This document shows, piece after piece, positions 22,534 through 34,962 of a stretch of DNA of 64,000 bases (position 1 is its first letter; each line of letters opens with the position of its first letter). This DNA is from Diplodia intermedia. Lineage: Eukaryota; Ascomycota; Dothideomycetes; Botryosphaeriales; Botryosphaeriaceae. The notes beneath the pieces were generated by a model. That model was not told where the DNA came from, did no database searches, and worked only from the letters and a program-made list of their open reading frames with translations. The DNA lies in the NCBI GenBank assembly GCA_021495925.1, contig JAKEKT010000018.1:1-64000 (forward strand). Direction: 5' to 3'. The position numbers and the translations under genes are program-made.

Positions 22534-25208
22534 GGCGAATTGGCGGTGGCCTGCTTGTTTGTTGGTCCGGGAAAGAGGAGCTGGAGATATGGAGAAAGAG
22601 GGGGGGCAGGGGAACGCGCGTGAGGACCACGGTCGAGTCGTTCTTATACGGGGAAAGCTATGAAACGAGTTCCTGATCACCCCCCGAAACTGGAACAGCC
22701 GGCCGAAACGCGGGCGGGAAGGTAGATCAGAGGACGCCTTTCATCACCGAGTGGCATGCATCAACTCCAAAACAAGGTCCCACCAATGAGCGCTCCTTTC
22801 GCGTTCGCCGCGTGGAGGTTGATTCTAGTCCGGTGGGAGGGAGCAAGACAGCCCATTCCGGAGGACCCTGTTGTCTGATGCGAGGCCTACAATCGCATAC
22901 TGTACAGCAAGCGAGGCCGTTCGGACCGTGGGTGCCCGATGCGGAAGGTAGGTGAAACGAGTGTCTGTTTCTTGGGCCAAGCGAGGCTCTTGCCATAAAC
23001 GTTCGACGCTGGTCTTCCTGTTGCAGTAGGGAGCGGCATATGCAAGCCACCGGGGCCGGGGTTGCATGTTTCGACCCGTTTCAGGCCTGCAAACACTCCG
23101 TCCGTCTGCTCGGTTGCGATAGAGCGCAGTCATGAGGCTCGGTTAGTTGCAGCTATCGTCTCATTGAACCCCTTGCGGGGATTGTCTACGTGTTGTCCCA
23201 AGGCATGGCCGATAGAGATGGCGTGGGCCTCAGGCTAATTGCTGGAGCGGGCCGACGATGCGAGCAGGAGGCGGATCCGAGCGCAGGCGGTGGGCCTGAG
23301 CAAAACTCGTTCTTTTTATGGCACACCCCTGTGCTTGAAGAAGCGCGAGCCCACGCTGTACAGTGATACGCGTTTGCGCTAAACTCGTTGCCGCAAATCG
23401 TGTCGTGGGGAACCTTGCCGGTGATTATGGGAAACGAAACACCGTGATTGCCGGCAGCGCCAACAAAGCCGTGAGGGACACAAGATCAAGGAGAGAGCAC
23501 ACTCGGAAACAGTTGCAGCAATATGGCAGTGGAAGACAGAAGTCTAGTGTTCGAAGAGATGGCGCTTTACTTCGTATCCAAGCGGCGTGGATGCCGAGGC
23601 GGCTTTGCAGATCGGTGGCGCCCCGTCTGTTATAGCAAAGTACGAAGCACCTCATACTAGGCGTGAAGTGGTGGAAATGAATGAAGCTTATGCTAACCTC
23701 GACTTTCTTCGTATGAATAATGGTCACTTGGCAGCTAGCCACAATTGTTAGCTCATTATCCTGTCCTTCTAACAACTCACCTTGCAAACAAGCCCATCGA
23801 CCGCTTGCATGCTTTGTGAGGGCTGCAGCCCGTTTCTCGTCCGTCTTTTAAATCGTCGTAGTGGATAATGTGAGAAAAGCATGGGGCCCTAAATTGGTGT
23901 TGTAGCTTCTTCAGACAATGTGGACGACGATAGTGGAATTAGTGGACGAAGGTAGGCTCATCGCAGGTTCACCACGGACTGGAGATGGTAAACCCCCGCC
24001 GGGCCTATGGACCATTGATGTCACCCCCAGACCAAGACGGACTAGCAGGATATGACGGGGATGCGACGCAACAGCGAAGGCACTTTGCAAAAAAAAAAAA
24101 AAAAGAAAAAAGAAAAAAGAAAAAGACACCAAACTGCTCTTCTAACTGCATAAGGCAGGGCGTGCTGCAAGTGACCATGTGCAGGAAGCTTTGGAAATGT
24201 AGCGTGCTGACTGAAGGCGCGCTGCAACCCTTAGTTCAATGGTTGGATGGGTCGGTAGCACAAGCATTCGGCCCAGCCATCGTATAGTCAGATGAAACGT
24301 GCATACTGAGGATTGTAGCACCAGAAAGGGTAAAGTGACGAGGGAATGAACAATGCAAATGATCATCCGCAACTGCGCTTACCTGTTGCTGTGTCGACTC
24401 ATTTACAATAATACACGTCATGCGGAGTGATCCACTTCATCTCCACAGAATCGTACGATCCGGATTCCGGCACCGGCGCCGGAAGATCGCTTGATTCCCA
24501 AAAGGGATATACTGTAGGTGTTGGTATGTGCAGCCGTCTCGACCCCAAAATAATATCCTTACGTATGCTACTGGGCCCAAGTGTGGCGCCATCTCTATTC
24601 TACGTCTTCAAAGTGGGCTGTGGGGCTCTGCACCCTTCAATGCTCTAGAACTTCCAGGCGTCATATGGTGGAGAAGGGCAGTGCGATGCGTTGTCTTCCG
24701 GACATGTCTAGGCAATATTCCCAGCCACTTCCGCGCTCTTCATGGGTCGTATTCTGCGTCATGCGGGCGGCTGTCGTCAATCCAGGCGGGCAAAATGACC
24801 ATGTGTTTCTGGAAAACCGGGGGCACCTTGACTTTGCCAAGGGTAGGCAGGAGAATAAGACGATGATGCATCGGAGGATTTTTCCAGTGGGTCTCTTTGC
24901 CGTGCATGGAGCATCGTGGCCTTTCCGGTCAGGGAATGCAGGAAATAGGAAGGCGGATCTGGTCTCGACTCTGAGCGGCAGGCTGGTCTCTGATTGGAAT
25001 CGCTGCGCCGCGGCGGGGCTCCGCACCGGGATGAGATGTGGAGCTGGTGATGCAGACGGCATCCATCTGGGTTAAGGGCAGATCAGCGCCACCCAAGGGG
25101 ATCGAATTCGGATCAACAGACGGTGCAGGACGCCAATGCAGCAATGATTGGGACAGGGAAAGTGGCAGGCGATGCATTGATAGCGCCCTTGTCAGCGAGC
25201 TTACTTTG
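22534..25208. other. 2.7-kb intergenic region
   Basis: No gene is supported. The ORFs are short and mutually overlapping. An A-rich microsatellite lies at 24089-24125. The left edge is the promoter of the small secreted protein gene; the right edge is the 3' flank of a small gene on the minus strand. Confidence 0.5.
24089..24125. repeat. A-rich microsatellite
   Basis: A run of 16 A is followed by degenerate A5-6G units. It is a simple-sequence tract with no further structure. Confidence 0.8.
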
Positions 25209-25619
25209 TTATTCTGCCGCTCTTTTGCGTGGATTGGCGGGTGCCGCGCCCTGCTCAGCGCTCAGCACGCCGCGCCGTGCCGTCTCGGTCGATGTCGATG
25301 AGGCGGAGGCAGATCCATTTAGCGCTCTGCTTTGACCAGAGCTCAAGCGTCGCCGTCTCGACGGTCCCGCATCCAGCCCGGGTGGGCCGGCACCGTCGTT
25401 GGCATCGGATGCAAAGACGTCAGCAGGCCGCTCGCCACGCTTGATGCGAGCTACCATGTTGTCGGAGTCTTTCATGAATTTTTCCAGGTTGTTGAGGAGA
25501 ATGGTCTGCTCGAGCGGATGCAGCTTCCCGCCGAGCCACTCCAGGTGCTCCATTGCGCGCTCCGACTGAGTCCGCCCGTCAGCAGCAGCTGCAGGCTCGG
25601 TGCTCGCGGGATCCGCCAT
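25209..25619 (-). CDS. Small hypothetical protein (136 aa)
   Basis: I do not recognise this protein. It is a single exon, divergent from the exopolyphosphatase gene with 261 bp between the two ATGs, so it probably shares that promoter. Residues 17-68 look folded and helical, including MEHLEWLGGKLHPLEQTILL and LEKFMKDSDNMVARIKRGE. The flanks are disordered: an Ala/Pro-rich start and a Ser/Arg-rich tail with basic clusters (SRRRRLSS, NPRKRAAE) that could be nuclear localisation signals. The short helical core with charged tails resembles small subunits of larger complexes, but no family can be named. The reading frame stays open upstream; the chosen ATG starts the first protein-like stretch. 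Confidence 0.6.
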   Translation of the reverse strand: MADPASTEPAAAADGRTQSERAMEHLEWLGGKLHPLEQTILLNNLEKFMKDSDNMVARIKRGERPADVFASDANDGAGPPGLDAGPSRRRRLSSGQSRALNGSASASSTSTETARRGVLSAEQGAAPANPRKRAAE

Positions 25620-25880
25620 GGTGCGGCTGAGGTCGATAAGGAGGTGCGAGAAATCGGTGAGTGGAAGTGTACGCGAAGGAGGGGGCTGCGGAAGGCAGCA
25701 GCTCCAAATGAGCCCTGGGCGGTCACGGCATCTGTAGCTGGGCCGGGTCGGATCGGAGCACCCGCTGCCCCTCGGGCGTGACATCAGCCCCGTCGGCGAT
25801 TGACGAGGTTGCAAGCAGAGCTTCGACAGCTGCGCCGCACAGCGAAGCCGAGACAAACTCCCACCTCCTCGGCCGCCAGG

Positions 25881-27217
25881 ATGAGCGCCTTTCCGCGAAA
25901 CTCGATTCGCAGCTTCCTCATCCACGCAAAGAGCGCCTTGCGCACTGCCATTGCCGGCCGCGAGCGTGTCACCTTCGTTATCGGCAATGAATCGGCTGGT
26001 ACGCGCCTCCCGTATTCGTGCGCGTCAAGCCCTGGTAACGCCTTGCAGACCTCGACTCTCTGACCTGTTCGCTGCTCTATGCCTACGTCCGCAGCCAGCG
26101 CCCGCCGCCGAACGCCTTCACACCGCTCTACATTCCCGTTGTCAACATCCCCGCCGCCGACATCCAGATCCGTCCCGAGTTTCTTGACCTGCTCCCCCAC
26201 GCCAACCTGCAGCCGCAACACCTCATTACCCTCGACGACCTTCCGTCGCTGGACGTAATTGGGAAGACGCTGCTGCCTGAAAATACAAAGTGGATCCTGG
26301 TCGATCACAATGCGCTGCAAGGCGTTCTGGGACAGGTGTACGGCGAGCGGGTCGGAGGTGTTATAGACCATCATGACGATGAGCACAAGGTCCCAGAAAA
26401 CACTGGTGACGAGCCCCGAGTGATATCGAAATCGGGCAGCTGCTCAAGCCTGGTGACGGAGTACCTTCGCCCCACGTGGGATGCCTTATCCTCCGCGGCC
26501 GTGTCCACCGGCGCCGCCCATGGACAAGCCGACGAGGCTGCCAACGATGCGGGCCAGGTCCGGCTGTGGGACGCGCAGGCCGCGCAGCTTGCGTTGGCCA
26601 GCATCCTGATAGACACCACGAATCTGACGTCCAAGGACAAAACCACCGAGCATGACGTGGCCGCGTCCGGGTACTTGGGATCCAGAGTCATGTTGTGTGA
26701 CAGGACAAACCCGGAATTTAGCAGGGACAAATTCTACGATGAGATCAACCGCGCGAAGCAGGACATCGGCCGATTGGCGCTAAACGACATCCTGCGCAAG
26801 GACTACAAGCAGTGGAACGAAGGCGGGGTCAAGCTCGGCATTAGCTCTGTCGTCAAGCCGCTCGACTTCCTGCAAGCAAAGGCCAAAGAGGAAAAGCACG
26901 GCAACTTGTCCTTTTGCGACGCCCTCGGAGACTTCGCCAAGCAGCGGGAGCTGGAGATGTATGCGATCATGACAGCATTCTCCGACAACAACGGCGAGTT
27001 CTGCAGGCAGCTGCTGCTCTGGGGTCTATCAGACCGTGCGGCGGCGCAGGCTCGCGCATTTGCCGACTCTGCAGCCAAAGAGCTGGGCCTGCAAGAGCTG
27101 GAGGGTGAGTTTCATGTCCCCGGCCACGATCCTGGATGGAAAAAAGTATGGCGGCAACGGAACATTGCCGCCAGCCGCAAGCAGGTTGCGCCGCTGCTGA
27201 GGGAAAAGATGAGGTGA
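25881..27217 (+). CDS. PPX1: Exopolyphosphatase (DHH/DHHA2 phosphoesterase)
   Basis: Cleaves terminal phosphate from linear polyphosphate; yeast Ppx1 is mainly cytosolic, with some mitochondrial. Exons are 25881-25998 and 26049-27217 (428 residues). Intron 1 (50 nt) splits the metal-binding motif NESADLDS at Asp40, and the next metal motifs are LVDHN (about residue 122) and VIDHHDDE (about 145). The C-terminal half is the DHHA2 domain, with SRDKFYDEINRAKQDI and KLGISSVVKPL as expected. Length and motif order match fungal Ppx1 well. The symbol is given by family resemblance. The mapped start lies 19 codons ahead of a conserved TAIAGRERVTFVIGNES strand. Confidence 0.93.
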
Positions 27218-29622
27218 CTGCACTACCACTGCCCCGCCAATGGCGCGGGGCTGAAAAAAAGGAGGCTAAGCGCCAGCAAGCGACTTCGGATGAGGCTCTG
27301 ATGGAGGTAAGTTTGGTCGTGGCGCCGGGCAGCGGTGGCAGGGTTACATCGTGGCCCATTCGGGTAATTGCGGAGTGATCTAAAAGATGCTCCGCAGACA
27401 CGTGTATCCGTTGACGACCTCAATCCACAATTAGCCCTAACCTTCACCGATATACATGCGAAGCGCGAGCTTCTCGCGCATCCGCAGCATCATTGCCTCC
27501 TTCATTCGCAGACAATTGCATGATTCAGACAGACATGGCCTGTTTCACCAGCTTCGTATGCCGTCATTGGGTGCTATTTTCGTCGGTTTCAGTGAGCAGC
27601 AATGTCGGTCTCCCGTCCAATGCTGAGAATCTCGCATATCTACGAGATCGAGACGGCGGCTTTGTTGTGACAACCCTGAGTGGCTGGTCAACCGTCTCAC
27701 CACGACACGACGGCGGTTGCCAAAGTCCTACGGCGTATCCATCCGGCTCCACCTCGATGAGCTGGTTGAAGTTCTATGGAGGACCTAACCGCGCGGCGGA
27801 GTAACACGGATTCAGGTGATGTCGCGTGTACTGACAACAGACAGCAGCCCCGCGCAAAGTAGCGGGGGCGTGAGGGTCTCCAGCACGTTTGGGACAACAT
27901 TAGGCTTCTGCTAAGCGCCGGGAACATTCGTCAGGCTTCGATGCTGCATCTCGGACAAAATGTACGTGCGGGAGAAGTCGCGCCGAAGATGATTTTCCTC
28001 TGGGACAAGCAAGATCAGCAATCCTAATCCAGATCACGTTTGGTCGGACGCCGTTGGGTACCTGCTCCAAGGTGCCGGAGCGTTGCCCAAGCAACATTGG
28101 GTATCCACGACCGTTGAACAACATTTGTGCGCGCGTCTGCAAATGCAGCGCCAGCTGTCGCAGCGAGCCAGAGTCAACGTGACGCGCGGTTCTGGGCTGC
28201 CAGCGCGGCTTGGCGCGGCGGACTGAGGCTGGGGAGCGCAGGACGGTTCCCTGCGGCCATCTGCATGGCACAGGTTACATTTTCTCTCCAACCACCTCCA
28301 GCGACCAGGCCAGTCACGAAAATGGCCGGGTGTTTGCCCTCATCTCCGGCTGCAGAAGGCGCAGCAGAACGCCGCCTATAGCAGCGCGGGGGATAAATGA
28401 ATTCACTGGCTCTGATGGCGTACAACCGGGGCCTGTGTCTATGCTCCTGGCGCATAAAATCTGAGTCAAGGCGGCAGCCAGCCATGGCACGACAGCGCCC
28501 GCCTGCGCGTAGTTGCATAGTGAAGAACAGGGCGGCATCGCCACGGTTCAACGGTTCGCACGGCGGTCGAAGTCCGCACGGATCGCCTCGCGGGCGGCAG
28601 TCCCGTCGAGCTCGAGGCCGGCGGAGCGCGACGGGCAGCACCGGCCGGCACTCATTGGAGAGGAGGTGTTCCCAGCATGGGCTGCAGAAGGCGAGAAGCG
28701 AGCGAGCGCGACGGCCAGCATGCATTGACAGCGCATCAGGGCTCCGTGCAGCAGGGCGGTCCACTTGATCCACTGATTGACCGCAACGTCGATGGCTTCT
28801 TTGCGACAAGCAGGAGAGGCGGCGCGACCGCTGCTGGAGCCCGCTCTGGCTGCGGTGGGCGCGGCCGCAGATGCGGTCAACAGGCCCAGCGCCGGGCACT
28901 GGGCAGCAGCTGCGCCGTCCGCAGCGCCGTTGGACTACGGCAGCTCCCAGCAACTAGAGGAGCGCAGCTACGGCGACGCTCGCTGCTGGGCTGGACGGGC
29001 GGCTGGCAGGGCGGGGATTCCCAGCCTCCGCGGCGCGACGAGCATCGCCACGGCAAGCAAGCTGAGCCAGGCGCTGGAGGGGCAGGCGCATCGTGACTTT
29101 CTGGTCGGGGGCATGCACGAGGCTGAATAGAGGAAGCGCGTCAGGTGGCCCTCAGCGTCGCAGGCCCGCCAACTCATCGTCTGCCACGGCGAGCCCAATC
29201 AGCGTGCGGCGCCCCGGCGCGCGCTGCCAGGATGCAGCCGGGTTCATCGATGGAGGAGGTTCGGGCAGTCGCCACTGGCTGAGGTGTCGGCGGCCAATGT
29301 AAGCGCGCTGCGAGGCGAAATATCTGTCGCTGCTCCTGCTGCTGAGGCCGGTCCAGCGTTGTCAAGCCCGCCCGAGTCCAATCGTGGCGCCCCTGAGAGA
29401 GCGCCGTATCGATAACAGACCGCAGGCCATCACCGCCCAGCCCAGTGCCAGTGCTCACGGCTGCCACTTCACACGCGCTAGACGCTCCATGCAGCGCGCC
29501 CGGAGGTTCGCCCAGTGCCCGCCCAGTGCCCCCGACGCCTAACGGCTCTCCTCCAAGCACGACGGTCCGACCTCGAGCGCCGCACGTCTCGAGCCTCGAC
29601 TTGCGCGCCTCCCCATGGCGCG
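27218..29622. other. 2.4-kb GC-rich intergenic region
   Basis: No gene is supported. From about 28100 to 29600 the DNA is so GC-rich that most frames stay open, giving ORFs up to 259 codons with Arg/Ala/Pro-rich, repetitive translations. The right end is the promoter of the RasGAP-like gene. Confidence 0.5.
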
Positions 29623-32600
29623 ATGATCAGACGCAACCAACTCTCCTCCTCGCCGTCGGCGCCGGCCCATTCGCCTCCGCGTACGTTCCTGCGCCGCCTC
29701 CCCCGGTTGCCCGTAGCGTCGAGCTCTGGCCTCTGTATGATGTGCTGGCATCCGCTGACAGGATTCCTATACAGCCGTGTCACCTACTGTCACCCAGGTC
29801 TCTTCTAGGAGCCCTACGCCGTCCGCCCCCGAAATCCATGACCCTCCCCGCGACGCCGCGCGCCGGTCCCCCAGCCCGCACAGGTCGCCCACCCCGTCTG
29901 ACCACGCCTCGAAGATGGGCAGCCGGCTGGCGCAGACCTCGACTCATGACCCCGACCAGCAACAACACCATGAGAAGCCCGCCCCCGCGCAGCCCCGGCC
30001 GCAAATGCCCGTCTCTGCCTCTGCCCCCGCCGGCCGTCTCCCGCGTCTGCTCCCCGCCGATGTCTCGCACTATACAGAGCCTACCTTCAACCCAGATATA
30101 GTCTCCACCTCGTCCACCTCGCTCGCCGAGCTAGCCCACCTCATCCGGCTACAGAGCTACCAGGAACAACGCCGCTGTCATGCCCGCGTGCGCCTACACC
30201 GTTCTCTGGTGGCCAACGCCCTCTCCGCGCGGCTGGTTCATTGCGGAGAGCTGGTCCACCGGACGCTGGTCGACCACTTCCGGTCCGACGACAAGAAGAG
30301 CTTTGCCCAGCTGTACAATGCGCTTCACGACGTGCGCAATTCGTGCGACGCTACTCGGCGCTATGCGCTGCTGGAACCCGACTTGGAGTTTGGAAAGACC
30401 AAGACACTGAAAAATGAGCGCGTTAATTCATTTTCTACTTTTATGCATGAGATACCCACCAAAATCCGGGATGATCTGTTGGAGTTTCTTTCGGAGTTGC
30501 GCACTAACCCAGACTTTCTTGCTACCCGTATCACCAGTCTTTCGCAGCAGGAGCTGGCCTCGTTGACTACCTTCCGCCAGGCCCTGGACCCTATAGATTC
30601 TGTCATGGCGCTGCAGGCCAGGGGCAAACCTGTCCCCAGTGCCCAGAAGTCTCAGGTTTTGTCTGGCTCCACAGCAGTAGAACGTCTACTGTCTTTTCAA
30701 CGCCATGATCCCCTTTCAGCCCTCATCTACACCATCTTTGCCAACTCCTCTGGTCCGGATTCTACCGAGGATCTCCGCCGGACGGATATCTGGTCCACCA
30801 CTTGTGCCAGGCTCATCACTGAAGGGAAGCCGGGAAGTGACAAGTTCATCAAGAGCGTCTTGGATGCCTGGGCCGGGATGCGGGAATGGCCTGGAAAGAC
30901 CAACCTGGAGCTCTACCTCATGGAGGTCCTTCAGGATGGCCAGTTTCTTCTTGAGAAGACCGAGGACCTACCCAGGCAAAGAAGCCAGCCGGAGGCCCGG
31001 AACACCAAGGATACGATTGCAGCGGATGAATTCTACGATCGATCTGTCCTGAAGCTGTTCGAGGTCATCGACGATGAGCCAAGCGCCGGAGGCATCCCTG
31101 AGGGCATTCTAGAAATAGGTACGGCAATCTTGAAGAAACTTGAAGACTCACGGAAGCACCGCACCGCGGCACAAACCTTCATCGTCTCGAGATGGTTTTT
31201 TTCGACGTATCTTCTCAACGCCATCATTCATCCGGAAGTAAGGCCTCCTTGTTGCGCTGCGAGAGGATTGTTGCTCACATTTTACAGAGCCAAGGCATCA
31301 TGACTGGTCACCACATCACCGAGCATGCGCGGCAAAAGATCCTGAAGGAAATTGCTATCCGGGCTCAGAAGCAGGTCCTGGACATGACCTACAACTGGTA
31401 GGATACATTGATTTATCTCGAGGCAAGGTGAAACATGCTTATAATTCGACTCAGGAAACAAGCCGTGCCGATCCTACCAGAAATCCGCCACCACATCGAC
31501 AACATCATGAACAGGTTCAGAACTCGTGGCCACCACAAGCCTGTTCTTCTCCCTGCCAAAGCGATCACTTCCCCTCGAGAAACCGTGGAAGTTCAGCCCT
31601 TCGTTGTCATGTGCCCCTCCGATGTTGTCACTATCGTCAATAGCTTGTACCCTGAGAGACGCCCGTCATCTAGTCACACCGAAGATGGCCAGCATCGTGG
31701 GTTAGCATCCGGCGCTTCCTCCATCTCCGGTGTTTCCTTGGCTTTCCGCAATCCGTCGCTCTCCGGAGACGCGAGCTCCATCTTGAGCCAAAGTGCAGCA
31801 TCGTCCATGACCAGTGATACCACGTCAAGGGAGCCGCTCCTTGAGCCGCATTGTGGACCCGTCGATAGCCATCATCCTCTTAACACAGGTAATGGTTACA
31901 CGGAGCACGAGAACAAGGTGGAGCCCACCGAGGAGTACGGCCAGAAGATCAGGATTACCTGCTCGGAAATGACCCGAATCCTCAACGCGACTGGCTCTTG
32001 CCACCCATGTGCTGAGAAGTGGGCTGTCCTCTACGTTTCCCCAGACGGGAAGGAGCTCAGGACTCGTATGCGCAAGGATACTGAGATCGAGGATGATCCA
32101 GACGAGGATTCTACCGAGAGTGAGAGTGAAGACGAGGGCCACGGTGACAGGATGGAGCTGGAGAACGATTACCATGCAATCAAGATGGCCATTGTCAAGC
32201 TGGTTGAGGAGTACGAAATCCCGAAGGAGCTCACCCCAGAGAGTGAATCCAAGGGATTCAGCAATCGAGCATCCGCCCTTCGCCGAGAAGCACGGCCATC
32301 CGGTCCCAACAGAGCATCGTCAGCGCCACTGGGTGACAAGAACCCGTATCACAGTGCCAGCCATAGCCAACTTTCATCCATGTTTGCCAACCAAAGAGGA
32401 ACGCCTCCGTCACGAATGAAGCTAGCTCACGGCCGGAGCAACTCCAACGCGGACCTGAAGGATCCTGCAAACGAGAAACCCTCGGTCCTCATCACAATGC
32501 TCGAGGCTGCCATGAATCAATGTCAAGCCCGTTCGGATTTTGTCAACGCGCACACATACTTCAAGACGCTTCAGCAGCTACGGAAGATCCAGTCTACCTC

Positions 32601-34962
32601 GCTTACCCGCAACGGGTATGCTGCGCTTCTGAACTACTTCGGCCGGGGCCCACGGGAGTCGGTCGCCAAGTCAAGTAGTGCTATTGAGGAATTCGAGGCC
32701 TGGTTTGTGTGGCTCAAGCAGTCCCAGGAAAGGCATGACATGGCCATCGAGGACATGATGACCAGTATGAAGTCGCTCAGAGACAAGATGTGGTACATCA
32801 CTGATGTCCGCAACTCGGCTGGCTATGAGGAAGCCCGGAATGTTGCGCTGGCATTGAAGATCATGGGCCAGCCGACCAAGACGCCTGATGGCAAGCCAAT
32901 TCAAACTCACCGGCCGCGCACCACGTCCAAGGTTGCCAACAACTTCCTGTTGAAGACAGAAGCGCAGGTTCTCGACCTGATGGCCGCGCCGTCTGACCAT
33001 GGTGGGCCCAACAAGCTGGCAGACGAGCAGTCGGACATGACTTTGCGTTGGCTCAAGCAGTATGCAATCGAGAGTTCGTTCTGCAAAGGCGAAGAGCGGA
33101 TACATCGCTTCTGTCTCGAGCTCGAAAAGTGTGTCAACAAGCTCGTTGGCGACGGCATTCTTGACGGGCCTGTGCTGTGGTCCAGTGAGCTTTACCGTCG
33201 GGACAAGGAGGTTCTAGACACTGGTCGCCAGAAGGGTGATCTGTACCTGACTGGCGTCGGCACTCTGAGCATTGCCGGCGATGAAGAGTACGAGTCCCAC
33301 CTAGGCAAATCGAGCCTACGCAGTCTCGACTTTGCGCAACGTGCAAGTAACAGCAGCCTGCGCTCTGTACATCGCAACGGCTCTCAGCAGAGCTTTGACT
33401 CCGGTAAGTGGAGCGGATCGAGACCCCTCGATCTCATGGACTCCCAGGATTACTTCGGCGGCTCTAGCCCGGTCCTGTCGATTGATTCCTCCAATACGTT
33501 CTGGTCTCCTTTCCAAACCCAAGCTGCTACTTCGCCCACGAGCGCGACAAGCATCCGTCCGGGTTCCTCCCGCGGCACGGTGATGCTGAAGCAGTCGGCG
33601 ACCGTCAATGAGGACAAGCGTCGGTTCCTGCTGGACCTGAAACAGACGTTGACAGGTCTGCTCCTCAGTGATCTGGGGACCATTGTTTTTAGCAATGGTA
33701 GTGAGACCGATTCATGGTTCTCCGGTGACCTCGGCGAAGAATGCCTCGTCCGCAAGGAAGAGGAAGAGAAGCGCCGCAAGCGCGCCGCCCGCAAGAAGAG
33801 CATGAGGAACCTCCGAAGCGCAGCGAAGGAGCAGCGTCCCGGCTCAGAAAACCAGTCCTCCACCGATCACTCCAGCTCAGGCACCGATGCCACTGCCCGT
33901 TCTGCGGGCATCTCCGCCAAGAAGGCCGGCCTTCTCGAGTTTCCCTTCAACTCTGCTTTCCGTCGCCTTTTGCACAAGTTCGCCACTCACCCTAATCCTT
34001 TCTCGAAGCTTCACGCGCTGTACGAGCTTGAGCTGTTGATCATCGCCTCGCTCAGCAGCCGCACCGGCCGAAACTACAGTCGCCGGGAGACGTTGCCCAC
34101 GGTGCCGCAGTCTCCGACGTTGGGATCTGTGCCCGAGTACAGCTCTCGCGAGGCTACGGCCAATCACGTTCAGGCTCAGAACTTGGAGGAAGCCATCGCC
34201 AACTGCGAAGGCAGACGCTCGCACTCTATGATGAACAATGGCCAAGAGTCGGCTTCGCCTTCTTTCCGCAACGGTGCTCGTTCGCCAACCGGGCCACCCA
34301 GCACCGACATGATTGTCGATGTGCTCACCGGCTTGTTCCGCGACGCCGAGATCCGACCCAAGACGCTCTTCCGCGACTTGCAGTACATTGCATCCTTTGT
34401 GCCTGCACAGATGCTCGACAAGACTGCAAGTGGCAAAGCGTTCTGGGATGCCGGACTCGCCGCGCTTGGTCTCAAGCAGGATATCTGCCGTATCATGGTT
34501 GAGATTGCGGACGACATTGTCGCGCTGAACACGCAAAACCGTTCTGCGGCGCTTCAGCACGCTGCCAACGGCAGCAGCGGCGCTTCAGAGAAGGCTGGCA
34601 TCACCAATGCCACGGTCGCTCCGGCTCCGGACGACCCGCTGAACAAGTTCACCATGGAGGATGCGGCACACATGCTCATCATCACTGCCAAGGAGGGCGA
34701 TGCGGTGGCGGAGCGTGAGCTTGCAATCTTCTACCTGACGCATCCCGATCTCCTGCCGCGCACGACGCTGCCTCTGACCAAGCCCACCGAGGTGTTCAAG
34801 ACGGAGCTGCTCCAGCGTGATCGCAAGCGGGAAGATCCGGCTCGTAGCGATCCCATCACCATGTGCGTTGCGCAGCACTGGATGGAGATGTCGAAGCGTG
34901 GCGGTGATCAGCTGGCGACCAAGTACCTCCGAGCCCGTGACGAGATGGAGAGGATCCCATAG
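29623..34962 (+). CDS. Large RasGAP-like regulatory protein (1712 aa)
   Basis: Exons are 29623-29680, 29775-31237, 31288-31397 and 31455-34962. Residues 1-110 are Pro/Ser-rich and disordered. A helical region at about residues 320-560 contains SRWFFSTYLLNAIIHPESQG followed by a helix with ARQKILKEIA; this resembles the FLRFxxPA block and following helix of Ras GTPase-activating domains. A single-residue arginine finger is not evident, so GAP activity is uncertain. The middle (about 600-900) is acidic and Ser-rich with a basic DNA- or protein-binding-like stretch, and a Lys/Arg/Glu coiled segment follows near 1300. The C-terminal 100 residues (AAHMLIITAKEGDAVAEREL, then HPDLLPRTTLPL) form Sel1-like helices. 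The first exon is the weakest part, because a TGA sits just before the second exon. It is probably a conserved ascomycete signalling protein. Confidence 0.82.

Noticed and set aside
28174..28953. 259-codon ORF on the minus strand
   Set aside because: The translation is Arg/Ala-rich with scattered Cys and no conserved pattern; it lies in a GC-rich stretch open in most frames.
28777..29130. 117-codon ORF on the plus strand with a helical-looking start
   Set aside because: It starts with TTG, has no recognisable family and overlaps equally long ORFs in other frames.
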